64,000 bases of DNA from Amborella trichopoda (GCF_000471905.2 NW_006499436.1:7577595-7641594), one strand, 5' to 3'; positions 33,143 to 44,905 are shown, counted from the stretch's first letter. Notes: generated by a model not told the origin, from the sequence alone. Translations and numbers: made by a program.

Positions 33143-33598
33143 TTATGATTCCTGAACTTTCTCCATGACATAGCCAACTGCCTCCACATAGTTGTTCCAA
33201 ATGCTCTCAACAACGCTCCCCACCATTTCGGAGATCGCCGCCACGACCTCCTGCCCTTGTTCAACCAGAAAATCGAACCCGCCCTTCATCTGATCGGCCA
33301 TGTCTGTCGCACCCGAGGTTGCGAGGCTTATGGTCCCACTTATGCCCTCTTTCACAATGTCGAAGCATGTGCTCAGGAGAGAGGATACTGCCTCTTTGGC
33401 CATGTCGGTGAAGTACCCGGTTACAGTAGGGATGAAGTCGTTGAGTTGGTCAAGTATGAATCCTACGGCTTGGCCCGGGCCTTTGAGAACTTGAATTGCG
33501 GCCACCACAACAAAAGCTGCACCTTGGAAGATGGCCTTGGTGAGGAGATCTACTATGGTGGTGATGACCCATGTCAACATTTGGAGGAGCAAGGCCAT
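33143..33598 (-). CDS. Single-exon gene for a 151-aa hydrophobic/amphipathic protein of unknown function
   Basis: I do not recognise the family. The reading starts at the ATG giving MALLLQMLTWVITTIVDLL. That ATG has G at -3 and G at +4; an in-frame ATG 14 codons upstream (33640) is also possible. Residues about 4-40 are hydrophobic and could hold one or two membrane helices (TWVITTIVDLL; GAAFVVVAAIQVL). The rest is a chain of amphipathic helices rich in A, V, G, S and acidic residues (AVGFILDQLND, MAKEAVSSLLSTCFDIVKEG, EQGQEVVAAISEMVGSVVES), ending KVQES. It has no cysteine cluster, catalytic motif or signal cleavage site that I can see. The whole window around it is transposon debris, yet the frame is open over 456 bp with gene-like codon use and base composition, so I consider it real. 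A short complementary-strand frame overlaps it and is a shadow. Confidence 0.6.
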   Translation of the reverse strand: MALLLQMLTWVITTIVDLLTKAIFQGAAFVVVAAIQVLKGPGQAVGFILDQLNDFIPTVTGYFTDMAKEAVSSLLSTCFDIVKEGISGTISLATSGATDMADQMKGGFDFLVEQGQEVVAAISEMVGSVVESIWNNYVEAVGYVMEKVQES

Positions 33599-33760
33599 GT
33601 CCTTTTTGATCTGTTTATGTGATAGGATGTTCAGCAACATAATACTATTCTTCCCTCCCTTTCCATCTCTAGGACAGCGGGATCTTCCTGATCAAAACTC
33701 TCTCCGAATTCCCTTAATTATCTCATAATTATTATAGTCTTTATCCAACTATTTAAAGTA
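33599..33760 (-). promoter_or_regulatory. Possible core promoter and 5' UTR of the 151-aa protein gene
   Basis: The minus strand carries TTTAAATA at 33757-33750, about 155 bp upstream of the ATG, with a GA-rich leader between. It resembles a weak TATA box; evidence is positional only. Confidence 0.25.
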
Positions 33761-33984
33761 TATCTCTAATGCAATTTCCTCGCGGTTTTCATTTGCCAAA
33801 AAAGAAATGCTTGTGCAAGCAGTGACAAATTAGCATCCAGAACCATGGAAACCGGTACAAACCAGGGTAGTTCATTTGAACAGGCATTCAACTGTGTGTG
33901 AATGGGTAAACAAATTATTAATGTGACCCACCAGCAAATGGAATCCGAGTCTTAAGACAGGTCAAACCACTGGAGATTATAGTA

Positions 33985-34735
33985 TTATTTTTACAACTTC
34001 CATGCTGGTACAAAATTTGAATTAATAACTTCATATAGAGACAACTATTCATATAAAGACAACACATCGATTTCGAACTAGGGAAAATTACTTCCATATC
34101 GGCCTTTTTTAAACCGTTACAACGAAAAGGATCCAAAATAGGCTCTTATTACTTGAAGGATGCCTTTCTCGAAACTTTTTATTTATTTTTTTGATAAATA
34201 AGCCCCGTCCGATTTTTTAATCATCGGGCCGCTTGGTAACATCAATTTCCATTTAGATTTCATTTTTTGAAGGTTTAAAGCAGTTCGATGTTTTTAGCAT
34301 CCGACTGCATTTAGTTATTATTTTTGAAGGTTCACGGCGATCCGATGTTTTTAACATTAGATTGCATTTAGTTCTCATTTTTTGAAAGTTTAAGACGGTC
34401 CGATATTTCTAACGCCAGACCGCATTTAGACTTCATTTTTTAAAATGTTTAAGTCGGCCTCAAATTTTGAAGGTTTCAGTGGTCATAAAATAAAAAACAT
34501 AATTTAATATGCCGTCGAATGTTTAAAGCATCATACCAAAGGTAAACTTAAAAAAAAAAAAAAAATTAGGCACCAAATAGCTCCACATATCACATTTTTT
34601 TACCATCACGTAATAAGGGTATTGACGTAATTTTCCCTTGCAATTAATATACTTCCATGCTCGTACAAAATTTGAAAATAATAACTTCATATAGAGACAA
34701 GTATTCATATAGAAACAATACATTGATTTGTCAAC
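33985..34735. repeat. Pair of ~95-bp direct repeats around a tandem array
   Basis: TTCATATAGAGACAACTATT and neighbouring sequence (33985-34080) recur at 34636-34735. Between them is a GGGAAAATTAC.../...GTAATTTTCCC inverted pair. Inside that are three ~58-bp tandem units near 34269, 34328 and 34383 (GAAGGTTTAAAGC..., TTCGATGTTTTTAGCAT). It is probably a Mutator-type MITE inserted in or beside a duplicated sequence. Confidence 0.5.
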
Positions 34736-34940
34736 AGTTGATACCGGAAACTAGTTAAGCCACCTAACTTAAACCTAAATTTCATTAATCTAAACCACTT
34801 GAGAACACCACACAATGCATTGAGAGAGAGAGAGCTAATATCTTCATTAGAAGAATAGGTTTTAACTGACTTCGCCTTCTGAGGTATTATATTTAAGACA
34901 ATATATTATGAGCGCATATAACATGCTCTCATGGAGAATA

Positions 34941-35256
34941 CTGTGCATTTACTCTCTTGCTCAAACCACCTCTTCAAGAGGATTCTTTTAGTCTAAACTT
35001 TTGGGAACCGCATCACAATTACTAAATGATTATTTTTTAAAAAAGAATTTTGAGTTATGTGACATTTAGATCTAGTTTGTTGGATAGTTACTATCCAGTC
35101 TTGAGGCATTAGTATTTTTTAAGTACAGAGAGAGTTTGTTTCAAAAATTGTTTTTGCTAAGATTATTCTATGTGTGATACAGATTACATCCCCAAAACTT
35201 GAGATCTAAAAGGTATCCGTAAAATAAGTTTGGTCCAAGGGAATAAATAGATAGTA
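34941..35256. mobile_element. MITE family G, copy 2
   Basis: The left end GTGCATTTACTCTC mirrors the right end GGGAATAAATAGATAGTAT. Interior GGATAGTTACTATCCAGTC matches copy 1. Confidence 0.5.
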
Positions 35257-35324
35257 TACTCGTGAGGGAGTTAAACAAATTTTTGACACAAATTATTAGA
35301 AGTCTAACTAAGAATATTTATTTA

Positions 35325-35815
35325 TGGAGAGCTTTCTATGTTCCCCCTACACCATGGAAGTTCTCTGTTCCCCTTGACCCAACCGTCCATTTTTGAATAG
35401 AAGGCTAAGATTGTCCCAATCACAATGTCACGCTTTACACTGTTTTATTTTTATTTTTATTTTTTATAAACTATTTTGACACCAAATTTTGGACGTCCAT
35501 TCCTCTACTAAAAAAAATATTTTCGATAAAATAAAATGACCAAAATACCCCTGAAAGTTTCAAGGGGTATTTTGGTCATTATGTTTTATCAAAAAATTAT
35601 TGTTAATATTTTTTATTGGTGCGCCCCCATGAGAAGATGGCACGTACCAAATTTCATATTAAAAAAAAGTATACTAAAAAAACTACAAATAAAATAGTTT
35701 GAAACGTCGGATCTAAGATCAAACGGTGAGTGGCTCTCTTGATAAAAATGACTGGCTAGATGGTAGGGGGAATATAGAACTTCTATGGTATAGGGGGAAC
35801 ATAGAAAGCTTTCCC
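35325..35815. mobile_element. MITE family D, copy 1 (491 bp, perfect 9-bp target duplication)
   Basis: ATTTATTTA flanks it at 35316-35324 and 35816-35824. Long inverted ends (about 70 bp) begin AGCTTTCTATGTTCCCCCTA. A second, internal palindrome AATGACCAAAATACCCC / GGGGTATTTTGGTCATT lies at about 35538-35582. Confidence 0.85.
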
Positions 35816-36079
35816 ATTTATTTAACCTTGACTCCATGACCGAGTCCATGTTTTGTGATATCTTGGTATTATAATACTAAATATTTCACATGCCTTCGTG
35901 GCGAAAGTAACATCTTCCTTAAAATAATGTCATTTTCAATTTAAATACCTTGTCCTCATTTTGCTCTATTTGTATTATTCGCAATATATACAAAACAATT
36001 AGATTCCATGTTGTAATCTATACAAAATAATTAGATTCCACGTTGTAAGCGAAGGTATAATGTATTATTATATATGGGA

Positions 36080-36280
36080 CTGTATGCTATGAGATCATTT
36101 ATCTTTGTTAAAAAGAGGTCACAATTACTACGTACCATTAAATACCAAATTGGATTGTTTGGGTGTGTTACAAATTTTGAGAATTTTTTTTTTAAGTTCG
36201 AGTCAAGTCAATGACACACTAACAACCACCTAATTTGAAATCTAATGGATCTCCATATATGAGTAAATGGTCTCTTTATA
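36080..36280. mobile_element. MITE family H, copy 1
   Basis: GAGATCATTTATCTTTG on the left and GAGTAAATGGTCTC on the right form the inverted ends, with AGAGGTCACAATTA inside. Copies are at 60905-61705 (split), 61997-62222 and 63141-63370. Confidence 0.55.
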
Positions 36281-36966
36281 TACTTTCCCTTATTATAGAC
36301 ATCATGAGTACCATGAGATACCTTACCACTAAATCACTATATATTCTGATCAATGGATGGTACATATGAAGACAACAAGCATCTGCCCCATCCATTGATG
36401 ACTTTAGATGCCGGCTAGCACCTTCTCGCACCGCATCCCACTCATTCGAAAAGAATGAGTAAATCCCTGAAATTTACAAATCCCGGGATTTTCATTTAAG
36501 CAAATTTAAAATCTAACTAGAACTAGAATATAATCAGAAGTTTTTCTGCATGAAATTCGACAGGATTAATCACTAAAACAGTTGAAAGCTGTATTGCTGA
36601 ATTAACATTGGCTTTTTTAACTTAACTCATTTTATTTGATGAGGCATGTTTGAAAGATCCAAAAAAAGGCATAATGGTTCACTGAGAGAGAAAAAATAAA
36701 TTGGTCATACAAGGAAACACTGCTCGGCAGTGTAAAGATACGCCATAAGCAGCCTAGCTAACTAACATGCCATTTCATGAGGAGGTTGTATAATATATAT
36801 TATTCATTTTTGTCCTTATTCTTATTTTTTTAACGGGCTGGATTCACGCGAGTTACGTGGATTCCTCCAAGTAACTCGGTCAGCTTAGAGTCGACTACCT
36901 TGGCTGAGTCGTTTTTTGTACACTAATGGGCAAAGAAGTAGCCTCTAAAGGCTTTGAGAGCTTTTA
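36281..36966. other. Intergenic sequence with a family J fragment
   Basis: 36838-36915 has the ACTCGG/GAGTCG motifs of family J. The remainder shows nothing recognisable. Confidence 0.45.
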
Positions 36967-37338
36967 ATAATGGGCATGGCTTCTATAAGGTTGCAACCGT
37001 AAACGATCCAATCAATGAGCACCTCCAAATTTTATCATAACATGTATTTTTGGCATAAAAAATTCTTAAGATTATTTGAAAATATATTTTCATATCTAAT
37101 TATCAAGTTTTAAACTCCAAGAATGGTTAAAATCAAGTAGATCTTATAAAAATCTTGAAAATGGATGGTCTAGATAATGTGTTGCAAGATGCGCTATTTT
37201 TGATACTCAAAATCTTTTTCTTTTTCATATTCATACATCTCAATGTCGAGATGATCAATTAGAAGGTTTTTCAACATTAAAATAACTTTTTTCGATGGAT
37301 TTTTGAGATGCATCTGTATTTTTCTTTAATAATTGATA
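36967..37338. mobile_element. MITE family A, copy 4, right end missing
   Basis: Homology starts at TTCTATAAGGTTGCAACC and runs to GATGCATCTGTATTTT. The right inverted terminus is absent; a Helitron begins at 37339. Confidence 0.65.
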
Positions 37339-38859
37339 TCTATACTATTTATTAAGCTAGTTAAATGGTGGATACATGTTGCGAAATAAGAAGGGGTCCT
37401 AATTCTATAGACATTTCCACCTTTAAGGGAAAAGAAAGAGAGATATTTGAATTTGACAAGTAGGAAAAGATAAATATCCAAACTTATTTTAGAATAGAAA
37501 GAGATAGAGATTGTAATCTCATACTTTTTTATTTAGAAAAAGTAGGATTTGGAAAGCAGTAAGATATAAATATTAGAATGTTCAATAACTAGCAAAATTA
37601 AAAAAGATGCTTACCATATCAATTCCTACCTTAAAGGGAAAGGGAAGAGAGAGAGAGAGATAGAGAGAGGGAGAGAGAACGTGGCATTCCTCCTGCAAAA
37701 TGTATTCTCTATGGATAATGCTTATTGTCTCCTAAAATTAGTGTGGGGTACTTTCCTTTTAAAATGATCCTATTTTTTGCTTCCATGTATTTGATGAGGA
37801 TTCCAATCTTCTCCTAAACATGATGCCTTCTCACATCCACGAGGACCACCTAAAATCTCTTAAAACTTCTTGCTACTTCTCTCTACTTCCTAAAGCTTCT
37901 TAGATAAACCTCTTATATGAGTGTCATCTTCCATGAGTTCATATCTAGGACATCCTCTTTGTCGTTTCATGATCTAACTTTGAGCTTTTGGTATACTTTT
38001 GCCTTTTAGTATTTACTTTTATTTTTGCTTTAATTTTTTGGTTGCCATTGCTATTGATTTTTTCTCTTTGCAGAATCGTCTCTATCTTTATGTAAGTTTT
38101 CTCTTTGCTGAATAGTATCTTTACATAAGAGGTTTCTTTTCTAGTCATTCTCATAACGATGTACGTGTTGCATAGAGGTTTCCTTTAATTTTTTCTAGAA
38201 CCAATTATGTGAACGTGTTACATAGAGGTTTCCTTTAATTTTTTTTAGAACAAAGTATGTGATGTAGTAGAGGTTTTCTCTTTGTTGAATAGTCTCTTTG
38301 CTGATTTTTTTTCCTAATCTTTCTCAAAAATTTTGCAGTAGAGGTTGCCTCTAATATTTCCATGAATCATGCCAGTGTTGCATTAGTCGTTGTCTTTAAT
38401 CTTCTCTAGACATAGGTATGTGGTTGATCTTTGCCTAACTTGGTTGAATTGTGCAGAGTATGGATTCCATGTATGAGTTCAAATGAATTAATCTTAGAAT
38501 GAAATATCTACCATTCTTTTCTGAAATTGATGGGTATAAAAGTATTCACATGAGCCTAGGAAAATATTTTCAGTGACAAGTAATATAGATTGTAAGCTAT
38601 CCACTTTAGAAAAGAAAATAATGGCATTTGATCTAGGCCCAAAAGTGATTTTCTCGACTTCAAGTACTGTAGAAATTTTTTCTTCTTTTAAGACTATAGT
38701 ATTGAAAGAACTGCTATTTGCTTTGCTCTATGGAGAGTAAATGTTCATGACTTTTTTCAGTCTTTTTTTTTTTTTTTTCATTTTTGTACCTAAAAATTGT
38801 ACCTTTTATTTGATAGTCGATGCTCTTTAATCATGTGCAAAGCATGTGCTTCTTACTAG
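37339..38859 (+). mobile_element. Complete non-autonomous Helitron (1521 bp)
   Basis: The 5' end is TCTATACTATTTATTAAG after an A (37338). The 3' end is CATGTGC-AAA-GCATGTG (a 7-bp stem with two wobble pairs), then CTTCTTACTAG, followed by T (38860). TC...CTAG between A and T, with a subterminal hairpin and no inverted repeats or target duplication, is the Helitron signature. No Rep/helicase is encoded. Inside, about 38150-38420 holds repeated CATAGAGGTTTCCTTTAATT-type units. Confidence 0.65.
38150..38420. repeat. Degenerate internal repeats of the Helitron
   Basis: Units with GTGTTGCATAGAGGTTTCC or AGTAGAGGTT, followed by CTTTAATTTTTTCTAGA, occur about four to five times at 60-90 bp spacing. 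Confidence 0.5.
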
Positions 38860-39217
38860 TTATAGTGATATTACACTCCATCGGAAGTGTGGTCCATTTG
38901 GTACTCGTGAGCCATGATTCACAGTGCTTGATTGACTCGTCCAAGTTTAGTGGTCTAGGCCTAAGCATTTAGTAAAAAGAATCATTTAGTCCTCAGCATG
39001 TGATGCATGTGAGCGAGCACTCCAAGAAGTGTTCTCAGGGTTATTCCTCCTTGTTGAGTTTCGAGCCATGCCCTGTGGTGGTCAACTAAGAGGAGGATCC
39101 TGCAAGTAGGGTGGAGAGGCTTATTGGAACGAGACTTAAATCCTTGGCATAACCATTTCACAAAATGTAACTAATGGGATCAAACTATATATGTGACCCC
39201 TTGCACCACAACACTAT

Positions 39218-39985
39218 TGTTGGGTTTCTGTGGTCATTAAAGGATTGATAAGAGTTTGTATTCAGATATATTGGAACATAAATTCAGTGGAAGTATGGTC
39301 CTTTGTGGATCGAAATAGGCAAATGTTATTTGGCAATACTCAGGCTTGGTTTGACGGCTAGGCTAGTCGAGTTGGGAAACCCTTATTGCCTGCGCATAGA
39401 ATAAAACTGATGAGGGTTTACATGGTCATCCCTTGATGAGGTTGGAGTTGCCATTGAGAATGAGCCAACAGATTATGTGACCCTTGTGTGTGATGGTAGG
39501 CTTCTAGAGATGATGGTCAAAACCTCATCGTTGATCACATATAAATATGACTGCCATATCAACAAAATGAATCACCATTGAGGGTGAAGCATATACAAGT
39601 GCGAGAGATTACCCATATGCACCAGAAAGTTGTGGTTGCATCAAGTCTGTGTGACTTTGGACTCGTTTCTAGAGGAAAACCTACATTCCATATACTGGGA
39701 TTGTGTCCACTTGCCTGGTAGCTGACTTTGGTAGCCTAATCATGAACCACTGCAGTGCTATATGGGTCATTGGAACTACTGGGGCAATTTGAGAAAACAA
39801 GTGTGGATTATAATCCATAGTAGAAGATGGATTGCGTCAGCGATATTATAATTTCTAAACCTAATTAGATCTGATTCCCATCAAAATTATTTATAATTAA
39901 TTATTTTGATGTTAAATGATTTTGATATTGTTTATTTGAATTTTTATAAATCTCTGAATGTTTTATTTTTGTAAAATGTATTTAT
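39218..39985 (+). mobile_element. LTR family F fragment, copy 2
   Basis: It starts TGTTGGGTTTCTGTGG and follows the 5' part of the 55803-57646 LTR. It breaks at about 39985, where a sequence beginning GGCTCTGTTTGATAGGCC, probably another transposon end, takes over. Confidence 0.6.
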
Positions 39986-40186
39986 AACTTAGGCTCTGTT
40001 TGATAGGCCCACAACATTAAGAGATTTTATAATATTGCAAGATCTTGAAGTTTCCTAATTTGATTTGGTCAAATAGGTGTTTGATAACACCAAAATATAT
40101 AATATTTGAATATCATCCCAAAAAAAAAAAAAGTTGACTTGAATTTTAGAAAATTTGGAAAAACGCTAACTTGCGGGTTAGTGTTT

Positions 40187-40328
40187 CTCCGTCAAAATAT
40201 TGATGTGGGAAGGTTACCTCTATCTCACGTCAAAAATTTAGCCTTCCTCCTCTTATGCTCCGTCAAAATATTGGCGAGGGAAGGTTACCTCTCTCTCACG
40301 TCAAAAATTTAGCCTCCCTCATCTTGTG
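40187..40328. repeat. 71-bp tandem duplication
   Basis: CTCCGTCAAAATATTG starts units at 40187 and 40258; each runs through CACGTCAAAAATTTAGCC. It lies upstream of, or within, the 5' LTR region of the next element. Confidence 0.7.
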
Positions 40329-40439
40329 GAAAATTTAGCTTTCCTCATCTGGTGGAAGGTGTGACGCCCCCATGTTGGTGCGGGAAGGTTTAAAAATTTA
40401 TCCTCCCTCTTCTAGTGGAAGATGGGACGCACCCATGGT

Positions 40440-40733
40440 GGAAGCATGATACTTCTATTTAACAGGATTCTTTCTCTCTATCTTTAAACCTTTTTTCTAT
40501 TGTTTCTATATTTTATTATATTATGGATATACATCGTCGCTACCTCATCCAAGAACGATTCAACAACTCAAGACTTAGTCTCCTTCTTTATTACTGTAAC
40601 CACATGGTCTTCCTTATCATTAGGAATTAGTTTCTATTAATGTTATTATTCTTGTGTATATATTCTGTACACAAACCATTATTGAATACAAATATACGAA
40701 GCAACTCTTCAATCATTGATTTATTTGTTAACA
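40440..40733 (+). mobile_element. 5' LTR of a copia element (left border uncertain)
   Basis: The right border is fixed by TTTGTTAACA immediately before the primer-binding site at 40734-40745 (TGGTATTAGAGC). The region has a TATA-type stretch and a polyadenylation-rich tail. The TG start was not identified because no 3' LTR remains for comparison. Confidence 0.5.
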
Positions 40734-41663
40734 TGGTATTAGAGCAGAACAAAATCACTCCAACAAATGGGACACCACCAACTAACAGTAGCTCTCCTAT
40801 CACAGACACATCATCTTACTTTTATCTGCATCCATCTAACAATCCAGGTAACATTCTCATCTCACAACCTCTTGCTAGCACTTGGAAATGTGGCATGAAA
40901 GTGGCTCTTCGAGCCAAAAATAAACTATGTTTCGTTGACGGTACCCTTTCCAAACCATCTGCTTTCATCTCTAAAGTTAGAGCATGGGATAGAAGCAATC
41001 TCATGATTGTACAATGGTCTTATGTGAGACCTTACTGGTAGTGTGGTCTATGCACAGGCTGCACATGATCTTTGGTTGGACCTTGAGGACCGTTTTTTTC
41101 AAAGAAAAGGACTACAGATTTATGAAATCAAGAGTTTGATTGCTACCTTACAACAAGAACGTCTAATTGCAGCTACATATTTTTCCTCTCTCAAAGTCTT
41201 ATGGGATGAGCTAAGCTCATATTCTTAAGTATCCAACTGCACATGTGGTTCTTTCAAGGAGTTACAAGAGCACCAGCAACCTGAAAGAGTTTATCAGTTT
41301 CTCATGGGCTCAAATGAATCATTTTGGACCATTAGAACTTATATTCTAGTTATGGAACCTCTACCCAACATAGGGAAGTTCTACTTTCTTGTTCTTCTAG
41401 AAGAAAAACACAAAGGCTTACAGATAAGCCAGTCAACTCCTTCAAACACAGTTACTCTTGTTATCAACGGACTTAATAGCGGACAGATTCAAGGCAAAGG
41501 ACCTACTCGATCAAAAGGGAGGCCTTATTGTGATCACTGCAAAATGTTTGGTCACACCAGAGGTACCTGCTACGAGATTCATGGCTACCCCAAGGTCATC
41601 CAAAACGTTTTTCCAATGGGCAATATAACCATCAACAAAAGGGAAAAGGTCATACTTACAACG
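40734..41663 (+). pseudogene. Copia gag, frameshifted
   Basis: The primer-binding site TGGTATTAGAGC is followed by YFYLHPSNNPGNILISQPLA and ALRAKNKLCFVDG (gag N-terminal motif). Next comes LWLDLEDRFFQRKG with LKVLWDELSSYS (UBN2-type gag core), then a zinc knuckle CDHCKMFGHTRGTC (CX2CX4HX4C). Three frames are needed and stops lie at about 41041 and 41226. Confidence 0.85.
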
Positions 41664-42345
41664 TGAGTTCTCACCCTGCTTCCAACTCTTTCCAAGAGGC
41701 TTCACAACATGGAGGAACGTCATCTCTTTCACCTCTCACCACGAGCCAATATCAATAGCTTCTTTCCATACTCAACATTGATTTTCAGCCTTCCAATGCA
41801 AATTTTGCAGGTATAAACTCTTGTCTTTCTATCTCTCAACAATGTCATACTTCATGGGTCATAGATTTAGGTGCATCTCATCATTTCATACCTCCTGTCA
41901 TCTTTAATGTCACCCACTACTCACCATTAAAATAAACTAGTTTGTTTACCAGATGGCAGTAGCACAGAGGTTACACATGTCTGTAAAAGTATTATATCCT
42001 TTTCTATTATACTTAAAGATGTTCTTCATGTACCCAATTTCTCCTTTAATCTTCTATCTGTTAGTAAACTTACTAACTCTTTTAATTGTGTCAATACTTT
42101 CTTTCTCAACTTCTATGTTTTTCAGTACTTGACCACGAAGAGGTAGATTGGAGTGGGGAAAAATGTGTGATGGATTGTGTCATTTTCCAAACCAACCTGT
42201 TGTTGTTGCTGTAACTAAATCATCCACTGCTTCTTCATAAATCTGGTATAAAAAACTCGACCACCCTTCTAAAAATAGGTTGTCCAGTTTACCAAGTTAT
42301 CTGCCCAACATGTTCCTTGTATTTTTCACCATGCCTTTGAGGGTC
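41664..42345 (+). pseudogene. Copia protease and GAG-pre-integrase remnant
   Basis: The protease active-site region reads SWVIDLGASHHF, in which the catalytic D-S/T-G is now D-L-G. Downstream sequence recalls LTTKRxIGVG in broken frames, then WYKKLDHPS, the GAG-pre-integrase block (normally W..RLGHPS). Copia homology stops at about 42345, before the integrase HHCC and DDE motifs. Confidence 0.75.
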
Positions 42346-42419
42346 ATCTATTGTGGCTTGGGCTTTGAGAGAAATGGGTCTATGCGATCATGACCTGCAA
42401 TACTGGCCCTCCTAGATAA

Positions 42420-42971
42420 GCCATAAACAATTTCCTCAACGTCCGGTGCCTCTGGATACATATTGCTAGCAACCCCTCCATACATATTCGAGTTGGGCCC
42501 ATCATCATGCTCGAGTTGAGCCCGCCATACATGCTCGAACTAAGCCCGCCATGCATGCTCGAGCTAAGCCCACCATACATGCTTGGGTTGAGCCCATCAT
42601 GCATGCCCATGCCATAACCACCAGGAATTTCGAACCCCCTTTCCCTCTGGTATGTTTCGTACAAGCACATTCTTGTGACCATCTCCAAGTCATGATTATA
42701 TTGCTCTTCTGGATCCATCCCGCTCGATGGCGTATATAAGCCAGCTATCTCCTTATTTATCTTATACTTTGCGACGTTTTTTACCCTTGATTGCCTTGAG
42801 AATGATCGTCATATGCTTTCTTACATTGCTAGGGATACTATTGCATGCAAAAACATCTCCCTTAACCCCTACCAAGTATTGCTTGAACCTATATACCATA
42901 CGACTAATCACTTTTTTACAGTAATTACAAATAATTTTTATCTTTTTTGTTGGGATCAAGTCTAACCCCAT
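42420..42971 (-). pseudogene. hAT transposase N-terminus with degenerate BED zinc finger and 8-residue repeats
   Basis: The frame from 42971 reads CNYCKKVIS, then YRFKQYLVGVKGDVFACN. This is a BED finger in which the first histidine of the usual KQHLAG is now Y. A frameshift near 42765 leads to MDPEEQYNHDLEMVTRM and QRERG, the acidic/charged linker seen in plant hAT proteins. Four tandem 8-residue units follow (GLNPSMYG, GLSSSMHG, GLSSSMYG, GLNSSMMM). The DDE catalytic domain is absent. Confidence 0.7.
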
Positions 42972-43576
42972 GTTGTCATGCAGGGTCTTCCCTAGAATTT
43001 GTCATGTAAAAATGAACCTGACAATTCAACATGAAAAATAATCACCATATGTAGTGATAATGTGTAAGGGTAGGTCATGAAATTATCTTTATTGTTTATG
43101 CATAATACTTCTACTGACAAAAATATTTTATTTATGCAACATTATAGATCAAAATAGTATGTATCATTCATAATTCCACTACATGTAGACTCGCCAGATA
43201 TCTTCATCTTGGCGATAAAATTAAAAAATACAAGTTTTAATGCATGATAATTATACATTCATGACATACAATTATTAAAAAATTAAAAAATACAAGTTTT
43301 TATTGCATGATAAAAATATATTTGATGTATGATAAAATACATTCATGATATAGAATTGGACCATTTGATTATAATTACAAGAAAATAGAAAAGAAAACTT
43401 ATTCTTATATTGAGAGAAATAAGAACATACATACATTTGATGCATTAAGAAAATTTAATTATGATTATAATTATAAGAAAATAGAAAAAAATCTATTCTT
43501 ATACTGAGAGAAATAAGTACATGAATTTGATATATCAAGGAAATTAATTATGTACCTAGATTCAAGAAAATTCATA

Positions 43577-43712
43577 CACAGAGCATTTTCAACAAGGAAA
43601 TCTATTTTTACATAAAGCATTTTCAACAAGGAAATCTATTTTTACACAGAGCATTTTCAACAAGGAAATCTATTTTTACACAGAGCATTTTCAATAAGGA
43701 AATTCATATAAA
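43577..43712. repeat. 34-bp tandem repeat, four copies
   Basis: GCATTTTCAACAAGGAAATC recurs at 43583, 43617, 43651 and 43685, exactly 34 bp apart, with no unique spacers. It lies within the hAT element. Confidence 0.85.
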
Positions 43713-43880
43713 AAAAATACCAAACGATAAATCATGATACTAATAAATATACGCATTGAAATAATAGGGATCATAATAAATACCTCAATTCGATCTTAAT
43801 TGACTTATATTGATTGAAATTTTCTATTCGAAATTTAGAGTTCTTCGGGTACACGTGATCAGTCATGATGTTTTCAAAAA

Positions 43881-44905
43881 TTGATGAACAAAACTTTGTT
43901 AATATAGTAAATAATTCATACAATAATTTGAAGAACATCATGAGCTTAAAAACACCTCTAATATCATCTAAAATGGTGCCCAATTTTTGTTGAAATCAAT
44001 ACTTCGGCGGATAAAATTTTTTAGAAAATTTTGCCGGAGCTTAATTTCTTAAAAAACGGAGCAAAATAGACGCTTAATCCCAAAATATAACTACAATACT
44101 CTGAATAACACTTTAAACTTCAAAACCCCTCTGATTTTGATTACAAAAACTGGATATTTCGCCTAAAATAAATCAAATGGCGTAAATTATATGAAAATTA
44201 GGGTTTTCAATGAATAAGTCACAATTTCTTCATAAATTAATGAACAAAAATTTGTTAATAACATGACATGAAGAAAATCATGAGCTTTAAAAACCTTAGA
44301 TATCAAGCAATATGATGCCCACTTTCAGCAGAAATCATCACTTTGGCGGATCGTACTCAGAAATATGGTCGGAGCTTGATTTTTTCACAAGTCGAGCAAA
44401 ATAATTGTTGAATCAGAAAAAATACGACTATAATCCTCTTAATAACACTTTAAACTTCAAACCCCTCTTATTTTGATTACAAAAACTAGTTATTTCGCCT
44501 AAAATTAATCAAATGGCGGAAATTATATGAAAATTAGGGTTCTTCATGACTCAGTCACAATTTCTTCATAAATTGATGAACAAAAATTTGTTAATAACAA
44601 AAATAACTTACACAATGAACTGAAGAATATCAAGAGCTTCAAAAACCCTCAAATATTATGCTATCTGATACCCAATTTCAGCATAAATCTTTACTTTGGC
44701 GGATCGTACTCAAAAACATTGTTGAAGCTCGATTTCTTAAAAAATAGAACAAAATAATTATTGAATAAGAAAAAATACGACTATAATCCTCTCAATAACA
44801 CTTTGAACTTAAAAACCCTCTGATTTTGATCCAAAAAACTCTCTAATTCTCCTATAACTCATCAAAAGGAAGAAATTTTTAGAACTCAGCCTTTTTTTTC
44901 AAAAC
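43881..44905. repeat. Three tandem ~340-bp repeats in the 5' region of the hAT element
   Basis: Units start at TTGATGAACAAAACTTTG (43881), TTAATGAACAAAAATTTG (44237) and TTGATGAACAAAAATTTG (44573). Each contains CTTTGGCGGATCGTACTC-like, GGAGCTTGATTT and AATAACACTTTAAACTTC blocks. They lie between the element terminus and its transposase, where promoter or transposase-binding sequence would be. Confidence 0.8.

Noticed and set aside
33257..33622. 121-codon plus-strand frame opposite the 151-aa gene
   Set aside because: It is the complement of the minus-strand gene; the minus frame has the better start context and a coherent membrane/amphipathic pattern.
43577..43712. CRISPR-like regular array
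   Set aside because: The four 34-bp units abut without unique spacers in an obvious eukaryotic transposon.
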